A stretch of DNA of 23,250 nt from Chara braunii. Taxonomy: Eukaryota > Streptophyta > Charophyceae > Charales > Characeae. The number at the start of each line of letters is the position of its first letter. Position 1 is the first letter of the stretch. The translations under genes were made by a program, and so were the position numbers. Positions 1 to 8,048 of this stretch are shown here, piece after piece. A model generated the notes under the pieces. The model ran no database searches, was not told where the DNA came from, and saw only the letters and a list, made by a program, of their open reading frames with translations. The stretch spans positions 1,631,084 through 1,654,333 of the forward strand of contig BFEA01000284.1 in the NCBI GenBank assembly GCA_003427395.1, given 5' to 3'.

Positions 1-53
1 AGAAAGATAATCCAATTATCACAAAGCAAATAACACATCCCACAGATCAACGT

Positions 54-120
54 ATCTTTTTTCTTTTTTTCTTTTTTTCTTTCTTTTTTCTTTTTTTCTT
101 TTTTTCTCTTTTTCTCTTTA
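54..120. repeat. T-rich polypyrimidine tract (TTTTTTTC-like)
   Basis: Imperfect runs of seven to eight T separated by single C. On the minus strand this is an A/G-rich stretch immediately after the putative splice donor of the 122-262 exon candidate, so it would lie at the start of that intron. Confidence 0.9.
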
Positions 121-121
121 C

Positions 122-262
122 CTGCCCCCACCTCGGCAGATAGGACAGCTACGGTGAGGATGATGTGGATGTTCACAAGGATGCCCAAGGAGAGCTGCGC
201 CAGCACAGCATTCTGCAGGACGGCTAGCACGAACCATCCCATCAAAACAGTCCTAAACAGAA
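122..262 (-). other. Candidate internal exon, hydrophobic membrane segment
   Basis: On the minus strand a frame stays open from about position 350 to 122. Over 262-122 it encodes about 46 residues dominated by Leu, Val, Ile and Ala, including LAQLSLGILVNIHIILTVAV, which would suit one or two membrane spans. It ends at a strong plant-type donor, CAG|GTAAAG, with the GT at 121-120. A usable acceptor (GGGCAG) lies just upstream at 263-264, behind a CT-rich stretch. With those sites the exon is 141 nt, entering in phase 2 and leaving in phase 1. I do not recognise the protein family. It could be an exon of an unrelated gene or of the gene that starts at 5603. Without a homology search or transcripts this stays a candidate. 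Confidence 0.35.
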
Positions 263-1079
263 CTGCCCGGTAAACCGTAGGCAGAGAGAGAGAAGACGAC
301 AACAAACGAGGGGCTGTGACAAACTTTTTCGTCGGAGTTTCACCGACTTATCAGGAGGCTGAACCCTCAACAGTTTGCAGAATCCCCTCACTGATTACAC
401 TGTAAATGATAATCTACCTTAACCAAAATCAAAGTAGACTATCACTCACCCACACCAGATGGAAAACTCTACAGACTGTCGATAGATATAGATATACAGC
501 TTGCCCAATCCGTACACCTGTCGAGGTGGATGAATGTTTCCGATTTTGGACTTTTTTCGTCGGACTTCCACTTCAACGGGGGCGTTCAGAGAGGAGAGGA
601 GATACTTGGCGTCGCTCCACTGCTCAACATTGGACATGAATCGGGGCGGCATATGGACCAGATGCTTTCGGGCTGATCAAAGATTACGAATGTATCGGGA
701 CCACAAACAGCTACAGATACGTTTAACATGTTCTACAGTGGAGCGAGGCCCACTCCGTCTTGTTTTCTTTTTCACTTTGTCTTTTTCGACACTCATGGAT
801 TTTATTTTTCTGTTCTTTCTTTTTTGGACCCTCATGGACTGGTGCAATCTCAGAAAAAAGAACACCACCCCGACAATAATCCAACAATTCTGAAACAAAT
901 GCCAGCCCATATGTTGACGGGGACTCGCACTGTCACATAACTACTATTGGGGGGGAAAAAAAGCCTACTATCGGTAGATATTAACTAAGGCCGCATATGT
1001 TGAGAGGGAAGGAAGAGCCGACAGAAAAAGTGTCAGGCAAACGGAAAGAATGACGAGACATATGAGGAGGAGGGCATTA
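263..1079. other. Non-coding stretch, no gene seen
   Basis: About 800 bases of moderate AT content with no convincing gene on either strand. It holds a GA run near 282-294, a small hairpin-capable segment at 329-345 (GTCGG and CCGAC arms), and T-rich tracts around 765-835 containing two nearby copies of CTCATGGA. The short open frames here lack recognisable domains. Confidence 0.6.
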
Positions 1080-1155
1080 GTTCCTTCGCGACATCCGTTC
1101 GAATTGGAACGATACAGAGAAATATTAGCATGGTCCCTGGGCGCGGTTGACACGC
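1080..1155 (+). pseudogene. U6 snRNA pseudogene copy A, 3'-truncated, A-tailed
   Basis: The segment follows U6 spliceosomal RNA from its 5' end: a TTCCTTCG-type 5' stem-loop, GACATCC, then AATTGGAACGATACAGAGA (with the ACAGAGA box) and ATTAGCATGG. It then diverges at the GCGCAAGG region and stops after GACACGC, about 25 nt short of a full U6. It runs directly into A13-G-A9. The sequence upstream shows no plant USE (RTCCCACATCG) or well-placed TATA box. The truncation, the mutations and the A-tail are typical of a retroposed U6 copy rather than an expressed gene. Confidence 0.85.
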
Positions 1156-1180
1156 AAAAAAAAAAAAAGAAAAAAAAAAA
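1155..1180 (+). repeat. A-tract following U6 copy A
   Basis: A-rich run interrupted by one G, directly joined to the truncated U6 copy. I read it as the poly(A) tail of the retroposed RNA. Confidence 0.8.
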
Positions 1181-1288
1181 GAGGGTCTTATGATTTGACA
1201 AGCCCCTTGGCACGATACACGTGCAATTTTGCATGTAGTCATAGCCCCCCCCCTCGATATTCTTGTTCTTCTCTCGACGTCTACTAAT

Positions 1289-1320
<32 letters not shown>

Positions 1321-1322
1321 GA
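1289..1322. repeat. GA / GACA microsatellite
   Basis: Eight GA units followed by four GACA units. Confidence 0.95.
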
Positions 1323-1515
1323 GGCGAGAGGGGAGAGAAAGATTCCCAAACCGAGAACGTGCGGGATTAAAAAAAAAACAAAGAACGTGCAAGACAAACG
1401 AGCAACTTTGGATCCGAGGACCAACTTCTGATGAAACAGAAAGAACTGTTTTTTTCCGGTTTTCTTTTTCTTTTACCGCGGTAGTTAAAACCACCGCTAC
1501 TGTTTTTCTTATTTC

Positions 1516-1538
1516 AAAAAAAAAAAAAAAAAAAAAAA
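1516..1538. repeat. A23 homopolymer
   Basis: Uninterrupted run of 23 A. No U6 or tRNA-like sequence adjoins it. Confidence 0.95.
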
Positions 1539-1827
1539 CGCTATCTCCTGGAAAATCGAGCCCCACACCTGTGTTGCTCCGGTCGGATTGTCTTCCTTTT
1601 TTTTTCCCCACACACAACCCACATCCCCCGTCTGTTCTCGGGGGGCGGCATTCCGGTTGGATCGTCAATCCGACGCACCTTCCGAACAACAACAAGTCGT
1701 CAAAGAAAGGACGCGAGGTAACCAACCACGTGAAACGCAAACAGAAAAGATCATGATGATGTAAGAGAAAATAATGGCGGGTTTAAGAGATAGTAATAAT
1801 GGTGGATTCAAACGGAGTGGCGCCTAC

Positions 1828-1890
1828 CTGCAGGAGGCGCTCGGCATTGCAAATGAAGGCCACATCGATAAACACCATTTTTTTGTCTTT
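1828..1890 (-). other. Candidate 63-nt internal exon
   Basis: On the minus strand 21 codons lie between a textbook acceptor (pyrimidine-containing ...CCCGGTTGCAG, AG at 1892-1891) and a good donor (CTGCAG|GTAGGC, GT at 1827-1826). The length is a multiple of three, and both boundaries fit phase 0. The peptide contains MVFIDVAFICNAERLLQ, which reads like globular protein rather than low-complexity noise. The BBX exon at 5418-5603 also leaves in phase 0, so this could in principle be spliced to it, but the peptide is not a second B-box. I do not recognise the family. Support is limited to splice-site quality and composition. Confidence 0.35.
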
Positions 1891-2877
1891 CTGCAACCGG
1901 GTGAAAGCCTTCTTTTCGATGAATTATACGACCTTTTAGATATCGATTCACGGATCGGAATTGGAACCTTTTCGCAAATGCATGCAGTGAAAGCGTGCTG
2001 TCCCCCTTCGGCCCTTTCGACTTCGGGGGCATCGAGTCTCATTGGCCAAAAAGGGAAAGCCAGAACGGGAACTCCGGATCGAGAGCGATCGGTCCAAACT
2101 CTCTACAAAACAACAAGCGACCCCTTTCTTCATCGTCAGAGAGCGAACAATATACTCATTCGCAGTTTTTGAAAAAAAACTGCAGGCATCGAGTCCAACA
2201 GACCTGCCCGGTACATTGTAGGCAGATAGGGGATAGGGGACTGCAGGTTCACACCCCATCACAAGCCAGCAAAACACCCACGAAACAAAGAAAGGTCTGT
2301 CACAGCCAGAAAATACACTCTATAGATATACATATATACATATATACATGTATAATACAATATATAAACTACAATTCTAGTATTACTACGGTAGTATTAT
2401 ACTAACAACAGGGGGCTCCAGGAGGGGGGAGGCGGGGTGAAGAAAGCTTAAAAAGCAAGACACACGGAAAATATATTACTGTAACAAGAGGAACAGGTAG
2501 TCAAATGATGAAGCCTCGTGAAGGGGAATACGATGGCGCCATGTTACAATATGCACGGCTTGGAGAATGTATCATCGGTAACTCTTGGGTACGATTTAAT
2601 GAAGACTGGTTCGATTTCAAAACATCGGAAAAACAAAAAGGGAAAAAGAGAACAGAGACCGATCGATTGCGGCCCCGAAACGAAGGAAGGCAGCTTCGGG
2701 GACAGATCAACGTCCAACTGTCCCTGTAGGAGGAGGGAAGGAGGGGAGATCTTTGGGGGGGGGGAGAGTAGGGAGGAGGGGAAGAGGGAGGAAAAGGCAG
2801 AGATCAACAGCCTTTGCGAAAAACTTATTGATATTGGTGAATTTCCCCAAAGAAGCCTTAGTCAAAGAAGAAGGCTT
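1891..2877. other. Non-coding stretch between exon candidate and U6 copy B
   Basis: Mixed-complexity sequence. Positions 2185-2230 share an approximately 40-bp diverged similarity with 240-290, both containing CTGCCCGGTA and GTAGGCAGA. An ATAC/AT-rich microsatellite lies at 2325-2350. A purine-rich, G-rich stretch runs through 2730-2800. The frame at 2505-2729 (+) contains a complex-looking stretch around residues 8-40 but no recognisable domain, so it is not called. Confidence 0.5.
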
Positions 2878-2980
2878 GTCCTTCGAGACATCCCTTGAGA
2901 AGAATTGGAACGATACAGAGAAAGATTGCATGCCCCCTGGCGCAAGAATAACACGCACAAATCGAGCACTGGTCCAAATC
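2878..2980 (+). pseudogene. U6 snRNA pseudogene copy B, full length
   Basis: This copy spans the whole of U6: GTCCTTCGAGACATCC, AATTGGAACGATACAGAGA, a degenerate catalytic region, GGCGCAAGAATAACACGC, ACAAATCGAG, and a 3' end GGTCCAAAT. The ACAGAGA box is intact. The following AGC catalytic triad is damaged, reading GATTGCATG where U6 has GATTAGCATG. Instead of the Pol III T-run, the copy is followed by CCGAACAAAC and 15 A. No USE or TATA element is visible upstream. It is best read as a retropseudogene. Confidence 0.87.
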
Positions 2981-2989
2981 CGAACAAAC

Positions 2990-3004
2990 AAAAAAAAAAA
3001 AAAA
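2990..3004 (+). repeat. A15 tract following U6 copy B
   Basis: Homopolymer 10 nt downstream of the U6 3' end, consistent with the tail of a retroposed transcript. Confidence 0.85.
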
Positions 3005-3108
3005 CAGAGGAAGAAGGGTTGCTAGTTTGGGAAACTGCCGGCAAGAAAATGTACGTGCAGGGACTTGCAACTACTACAGTATCTTATCCCGCGTACCTAT
3101 CTGTTGTT

Positions 3109-3109
<1 letters not shown>

Positions 3110-3150
<41 letters not shown>
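3110..3150. repeat. C41 homopolymer
   Basis: Forty-one consecutive C on the plus strand (G on minus), flanked by T runs. This is exceptionally long for mononucleotide C/G and creates spurious polyproline and polyglycine frames. The true length may differ because such runs sequence poorly. Confidence 0.95.
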
Positions 3151-3220
3151 TTTCTCCTCTTTGCCACGACATCACCTTATCCTGTGGCTTTTTTTATCCT
3201 TCCTTTATCATCTGGTTGCA

Positions 3221-3288
3221 TCTGGGTTCGAACTCGGGTCTGTATTTCAACAGTTCATGGGTGTACCAACTGATTTGCCCATCCAAAC
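3221..3288 (-). repeat. tRNA-like (SINE-like) segment 1
   Basis: On the minus strand a Pol III A-box-like TCAGTTGGTA is followed about 35 nt later by a B-box-like GAGTTCGAACCC. Between them is a CTGT/ACAG hairpin in the anticodon-arm position. The T-arm and acceptor stem do not fold properly, so this is tRNA-derived rather than a tRNA gene. Related segments occur at 8791-8862 and 8898-8972, with shared flanking text (TATCATCTGG versus CATCATCTGG on the plus strand). Confidence 0.6.
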
Positions 3289-3783
3289 GTGTACGTCATT
3301 ATTACCTCTTTTTGAGAAAAATGCGAGAAAGGATGCGATTAGCACTTGTCGCTTCTGACTTTACACACGACTGGCGTCGTCAGAATGTACCTGGACATTT
3401 CCGCGGCTCGCCAAAGACCATGCATCTTGCGGCACCCACGTCCACGTGTACCCTGACACGTACAAAACTGAAATTGCTTTTTACCCCGATTAGTGGATCT
3501 TGTGGACTTGCCAGACACGAAGAATGGCGATCGCATTATTTTTTTTCCGTTTCCCTTGGTTAATCGTAAGCTAAGCTATCTTACATACAGTACTACAAGG
3601 AGGAGAACAAAGCCTGTAGGCCAGCACATACCGGTAGCGGTCATTCGCCATGCCGGACACTACTGTGTCCCTGTTCGCCTGGGTTTCACGCTGTAGTTGT
3701 GTGCGAGCGAGTCGCATTTCGGAGAGTTTCGATTCTCATCTTCTGTGCGCTTTGATTTCCTCCTACCAACCTTCTCGTTCTCG

Positions 3784-3838
3784 CGTCTCCTCCTCCTTCT
3801 CCTCCTCCTCCTTCTCCTCCTCCTCCTCTTCTTTCTCC
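3784..3838. repeat. TCC/TTC-rich microsatellite
   Basis: Imperfect trinucleotide pyrimidine repeat on the plus strand. Confidence 0.9.
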
Positions 3839-3980
3839 TGCTTCCCTTTCTAATTGCTTTTGTTGAGCTTTACTTTGAACGTCTGAATATTTAATTTGTC
3901 AGACATCTTGACAAGCAGCCCCTCATTCGAGAGTAGACCAATTTTGCATTACGAAGCAGAAGCAAAATCAAAATTAGGAC

Positions 3981-4005
3981 AAAAAAAAAAAAAAAAAAAA
4001 AAAAA
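3981..4005. repeat. A25 homopolymer with purine-rich flank
   Basis: Run of 25 A followed by about 200 bases of AG-rich sequence. No snRNA or tRNA-like body is recognisable upstream. Confidence 0.9.
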
Positions 4006-4868
4006 CAGAGGAAAATAGAGAGAAAAAAAGAGTACAGAGGGACAGAGAGGGGAGGAAAGAACAAACGACAGGAGAAAAGAACGACAGAAAGTCTGAGACC
4101 TAATGAGAGGAAGAGAAAGAGAGAAAGAGAGAAAGAACGACAGAGGTAGAGGGAAAAAAACAAAGAGAAATAAAGATAAACACAGGGAAGGAAAGACAAA
4201 GAAAAGGCATAAAGACGAAAAAATCGCAGAGCCAGATGTTCGATTTTACCCTGGCCTACCCACCCAGCAGCTTGCTTGGCTTGTGTGTGCGACCACCAGT
4301 GGAATGACCCAGCAGAGCATATTGGCCGCATCATCATCATCGGCCTCGTCAAAAGGGAGATTCACAGACATATCCTGCCAGGTTGACAGCGATGACTACG
4401 ATGGCAATGGCCCTAGCATCTGGACAAACGAGCGGACCAAATACACTGTACCATCAAATATTTTGAATTTACGGGGAGCATTACCAGCTCCAGATACATT
4501 TACACTTGTGTAGTGGAGCGACCATAGCGGGGGATGATGGACGATCACGATGATGATGGAGTTAACCAGGTTTGCCGTCATTCAGCCGGGTCGTCATCAC
4601 GACGGCCGTGGCCAGAGCCCAGTTCATCACGACCCACTCGACTTGTCATGGCGCGTGCCACCGATGCACACAACCAGTTTAATCCAAACACCGCGTTGAA
4701 AGAACCAGCGTTGTCGTCGCGCCAGTCATTCTCGTGAAAATGGAGGTGACATGATGACGCCAACAGCGAGGTCGCTCCTGTCCATGGACTGCCAGTTGCA
4801 GGGCTTCCCCACAATCCCGGGCCCCCAGTAGAACCTGGGGAGGGAGCCACGAATGATACCCTGCGCCA

Positions 4869-4870
<2 letters not shown>

Positions 4871-4939
<69 letters not shown>
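4871..4939. repeat. (CT)34 microsatellite
   Basis: Perfect CT dinucleotide run of about 69 bases (GA on the minus strand). The Arg-Glu repeat frames across it are artefacts of the dinucleotide. Confidence 0.97.
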
Positions 4940-4942
<3 letters not shown>

Positions 4943-5274
4943 TTATCTCCTTGTGTCTGTTCACAAAAACTCAACTTGATTGCAACAGACTGTTCTGTCA
5001 GGCGGAATTCCACCGACTTATCCGAGGTTGGGCGTCGACAGTCTGGGTGGGCTCTTCAGAGAAGGCGAGTACAGCTGATATACACTTTCACAATAGCACT
5101 TTGTCTGTGAGCGTGTTCGCATATTCTCGCACCCACATACATATGTGCATGAACGAATATAGATAACGTGCAAGGGGAGTACAGGGTCGCTGCATTGCCA
5201 ATTCGAGAGTAGCAATACCTTCCTTCATTTGAATGATAGGTTGGTCGATTGATTGGCTGTTTGACTAATTCACT

Positions 5275-5395
5275 CGTTTATTCGTTTATTCGTTTATTCG
5301 TTTATTCATCCACCCATCCGTCCATTGATATTCATTCATTCATTCATATTGTTTGACCCGTCGATGAAGTGATTATTGATTGATCGATCGATCGA
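5275..5395. repeat. TTCGTTTA octamer, ATTC and GATC short tandem repeats
   Basis: Four copies of an octamer TTTATTCG (5277-5308), then ATTC units (5330-5346), then GATC/GATT units (5374-5397). They lie just inside the intron downstream of the BBX exon donor. Confidence 0.9.
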
Positions 5396-5415
5396 TAGGT
5401 TGCACTCCTCCACTG

Positions 5416-5420
5416 ACCTG
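5416..5420 (-). other. Splice donor of BBX exon 1
   Basis: Minus-strand CAG|GTCAGT follows the codon for Gln62 in phase 0. Reading through gives a non-B-box tail that ends shortly after, which supports splicing here. Confidence 0.8.
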
Positions 5421-5603
5421 GCATATGTCGCACTTGGGTTGTTCTTCCGAACCCGTCGGGTATAGAGGTACTCTCTGGTGTTTACTGGCCAGCTTGTTCG
5501 CGTCATGAACGCGCTGATCGCACCCGAGGCATAAAGCTGCCTCGTCGGCGCAGCACATCACCGCTGCGAGCTCACGCTCGCATACATCACACTGCAGCCG
5601 CAT
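5418..5603 (-). CDS. BBX (double B-box) zinc-finger protein, first coding exon
   Basis: Sixty-two codons starting at ATG 5603-5601 with MRLQCDVCE, the typical N-terminus of plant BBX proteins of the STO/DBB type, which act as nuclear transcriptional regulators in light signalling. The first B-box is complete: C5, C8, C17, D20, C25, C28, D29, H33 and H42 match C-x2-C-x8-C-x2-D-x4-C-x2-C-D-x3-H-x8-H. A KCDICQ motif (C58, C61) opens the second B-box. The reading frame then hits a consensus donor, CAG|GTCAGT (GT at 5417-5416), exactly where plant BBX genes are known to carry an intron. The GTG two codons upstream is not a start, and an in-frame TGA of another frame lies just before the ATG. I could not find the second B-box exon to the left, so the gene is partial here. 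The subfamily (DBB or CO-like) cannot be settled from one exon. Confidence 0.88.
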
Positions 5604-5755
5604 CCTCACTCAGTCTTCTTCCTGCTCGCCTTCCCGTCCCCACAAGTACCTCCCCTCCCCTCTGCCCACCCTACCCCAGCACTTCCCTCGCTTTCGACCA
5701 GAGCCCTTTTTTTTTTTGTAGCTCTTTCCAAACAGCTACCTCCTTCGCTCAAAAC

Positions 5756-5758
<3 letters not shown>

Positions 5759-5800
<42 letters not shown>

Positions 5801-5801
5801 C
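5759..5801. repeat. (CT)15 joined to (GC)6 repeat in BBX 5' region
   Basis: About 30 bases of CT followed directly by alternating GC. It lies 155-200 bases upstream of the BBX ATG, probably in the 5' UTR or core promoter. GA/CT-rich 5' UTRs are common in plants. The alternating GC part could adopt Z-DNA. Confidence 0.9.
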
Positions 5802-6160
5802 CACTCGCCCGCTCGAGAGAGAGCAGGAAATACTCTCCCCCGATGAGGCTTGACAGTATCTGGAACGCCTGCGCTCTCGGCTCGCTTCCTCTTCTTCCAA
5901 CTTTCTGCCGTCGATCTCTCACTCACCCGACTGGATGGGAGACTCCGTACCTGCTCAGCTAGTTAGTTCCCTGTGCGAGCTGACAGCCCTGGGTCAGTGC
6001 GAAGTAAATTTAGAGTACGCGCCGAGAGAAAATGGATATCTGCTTCCTCCTGATAGCTTTTTCCTCCTGGTCTATCTGGCCTTGCCGATGATCACTTTCT
6101 GCAGCTGATCAGGATCAAAATCTGAAGTAAAAATCGATTGACTGCTCTCGATCACCGATC

Positions 6161-6243
6161 CACGTGCAACTGGTACCTGTTCAGTTCGCACACAATGATC
6201 AGTCCGAAGCTCTGCTCACACAAGGACCTGGCGGTGACACGTG
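6161..6243. promoter_or_regulatory. Two CACGTG (G-box core) elements
   Basis: Palindromic CACGTG occurs at 6161-6166 and again at 6238-6243, the second as ACACGTGT, an ABRE/G-box type. They sit about 560-640 bases upstream of the BBX ATG. In land plants, BBX genes and their partners (HY5, PIFs) act through G-boxes. A role here is inference from position. Confidence 0.3.
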
Positions 6244-6819
6244 TTTACCCTCCTGCCGCACTTCTTCCTCCCTCCTTTCCTCCCTTTCTTCCTTCCCGTC
6301 TTCCGTCCTCCATAGCTGTCTCGTCAATCGCCTGCAATAATTTTCGATCCAATCTCTCTGTAACGATCGCAACCCCGCCGATCTTTTCCGGTCCGAAGGT
6401 TGGATTCGATTGCCGCTTCCTCCTTTGTTGATTCCGTCGTTCGCCTGGCAACTCAGAAAAGCGTGCCACGCACGGAATCGATTCGATGGCCGCCGTTGTG
6501 CGTTGTGGGACGGTACAGCCCTCAAACTCAACGAGCCTCTCCTGTCATTCCCACCCCCTACCCTCCAATACAGTACAGCCCCAACAGCACGACGCCAGCG
6601 GTTGAGTGCAGCGCAATCTTTCTTTCTTTCTTTCTTTCTCCGTGCATAGAGCTGGCCGGGCCGTCGATCGACCCGCACGCCCAAGCACGAGGATTGCCCG
6701 GCCCAGGGTCAGTGTCCAGAGCTGCTGGCTCGCTTCTCCCGCCCAGCCCTCACCACCGTGCAGCCCTCCTCAAGCCCACGTCTTCCCAGTTCGCTTGGCT
6801 TCGTTTCAGCCCACAGAAA

Positions 6820-7095
6820 TGTCGAGTCTGAATGGTCCACCGACCTCCTCTGCACGCTCAACCAGCAGCTCCACAGGTTCCTCTCTCCTGGTCTCTGCGT
6901 CCAGGTCGCTCTCCCTCTTCTTTCTTCACAAGCCTCCCTCGCTCAGAGTGCATCACCCCACCAAGTGTCGAGCCCGAACGGTCGACCCACCTCCCCTGAC
7001 TGAACTCCAAAAAACAGGCAGCTGCACTCGTTCGCCTCTCCCGGCCTCTGCCTCCCGCGGCTATTGTTCGCTCGCAATCCTAACCGACTGCTGAC
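6820..7095. repeat. Diverged tandem duplication, period about 146 bp
   Basis: TGTCGAGTCTGAATGGTC at 6820 reappears as TGTCGAGCCCGAACGGTC at 6966. Similar CTC/CCTCTCCTGGCCTCTGC-type text follows at comparable spacing. Identity decreases toward the right ends, so the boundaries are approximate. Confidence 0.55.
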
Positions 7096-7740
7096 CCCCG
7101 CTGCGACCTCCCTTGCGCAGCTTCCCCCGCCTGCTCGCTCTTTGTTCCATTTTCCATTCGCTTCTCCCGCGCACGCACAAACCTTTTCGTTTCTTCTTTA
7201 TTTTTTGGCCGCCCCGCACCGCATTTTTCCGTCTCCCCGCCCAGCCAATCCACCCCCCGCCGCCCGGACTGGTGATTGTCCACTCTTTTTACTCTGCGTG
7301 CCATTCTGAAGCGTGGATCATGACCAACGGGTCAAAAACATAGAATCGGGGTATAATAACTGGGACTCAAGGGGGGTCCTGCACTTCACCTAATCTGTGA
7401 CCGCCCATTTCTGCAATCGACGGCCAAGGACGACGAACGCCGCAGGTGGGACCGAGCTCGCACCCTGGAGGTCCCGCCTTTTTCCCTCCCTTCAGGATTA
7501 TCCTCGAGCTCTCCGAGTTTCACCCATCGGTCGGAAATGACGTCTCCCCGCGGGGAGCTGGGCCCGCTGACTCGGCAGCAGCTCTCGCGATACCTGCTGA
7601 ACACGCATGCTTGCTGACGTGAGCAGGCGCGAGCCGAGCCGAGGCAACTTTTTTGTTTTTCTGAGGCAGTTTTTTTTCGCCTTTTTTCGCGGTTTTTTTC
7701 CCTTCCCTTTTTGGTGAAACATCTCCGTGGCTGCTTGCAG

Positions 7741-8048
7741 GGGTCCCCAGTATGTAGGCTTAGGAGTAGTGGTAGGTAGTTAGTGAAAGGTGAAATTGAG
7801 TTGAGAGAAGAATATACCTTAGCTTAAAAAAAAAAAAGAAAAAAACCATCTCCGTGCCCAAGCCTGCGATCTGAGGATGATTAGAGCATCAGGCTGATTG
7901 AGGTTTTGCTCAGTCGATGGCTCCCGTCTATCTATTGGTGGCGAGCAACACTTGCTGCACAACGGGTCCAGCGTCCCATGGTCAACATGGTTGGAGACAA
8001 CGTCAGATCACATGCCCGAAACCGGGTCCAGAATCCCAACAAGTGGTT
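7741..8048. other. Non-coding stretch, nothing recognised
   Basis: Moderate-complexity sequence with an A-tract (7827-7846). CTGAGGATGATTAGAGCATC at 7871-7890 vaguely resembles a C/D snoRNA box context, but no complementary terminal stem or D box could be placed, so it is not called. Confidence 0.5.

Larger units (their letters stand above)
1181..1827. other. Simple-repeat-rich non-coding stretch
   Basis: It contains a GA/GACA microsatellite (1289-1322), a 23-base A run (1516-1538), a C run (1246-1253) and several T runs. Long open frames exist on both strands, but they are built from low-complexity Lys/Arg/Phe stretches and show no domain. No gene is called. Confidence 0.6.
3289..4870. other. 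Non-coding stretch with simple repeats; no clear gene
   Basis: It holds a TCC/TTC-rich tract (3784-3838), an A25 run (3981-4005) and purine-rich GAAA/GACA text to about 4220. From 4220 to 4870 the sequence is complex and balanced in composition. Two short minus-strand hydrophobic frames there (about 4368-4412 and 4565-4640, containing AIAIVVIAVNLAGY and VVMNWALATAVVMTTRL) resemble membrane-exon fragments, but their splice sites are weaker than at 122-262. If the BBX gene has a long first intron, this stretch lies within it. Confidence 0.45.
5604..7740 (-). promoter_or_regulatory. Presumed 5' UTR and upstream region of BBX gene
   Basis: About 2.1 kb upstream of the BBX start, GC- and pyrimidine-rich on the plus strand, with no convincing gene. 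It holds the CT/GC repeat, two CACGTG elements (6161 and 6238), a TTTC run (6618-6640) and a roughly 146-bp diverged duplication (6820-7095). A good plus-strand acceptor-like site (CCCTTCAG, 7489-7495) precedes a short open frame, but no protein is recognisable. No clear TATA box could be placed for the minus-strand gene. Confidence 0.4.

Noticed and set aside
1774-2172. 132-codon plus-strand frame
   Set aside because: No domain, and the opposite strand offers a better-supported short exon with two splice sites over part of it.
3221-3288. Functional tRNA gene
   Set aside because: A- and B-box-like sequences are present, but the acceptor and T stems do not pair and the anticodon loop is not of standard size.
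3027-3563. Long plus-strand frames with polyproline
   Set aside because: They are open only because of the C41 run and have no domain outside it.
4578-5013. Minus-strand frames with long Arg-Glu repeats
   Set aside because: The repeat is the translated GA microsatellite. Flanking residues show no recognisable domain.
5275-5395. CRISPR-like or origin-like direct repeats
   Set aside because: Short tandem tetramers and octamers without spacers, ordinary microsatellite in a eukaryotic intron.
5606-5926. Minus-strand frame directly upstream of the BBX ATG, possible uORF
   Set aside because: It starts at GTG, not ATG, and is mostly translated CT/GC repeat.
7496-7620. Plus-strand terminal exon after a good acceptor-like site
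   Set aside because: The open frame is short, GC-rich and without recognisable protein. No upstream exon could be matched.
7871-7900. C/D-box snoRNA
   Set aside because: A possible C-box-like GATGATTA is present, but no convincing D box with a terminal stem.
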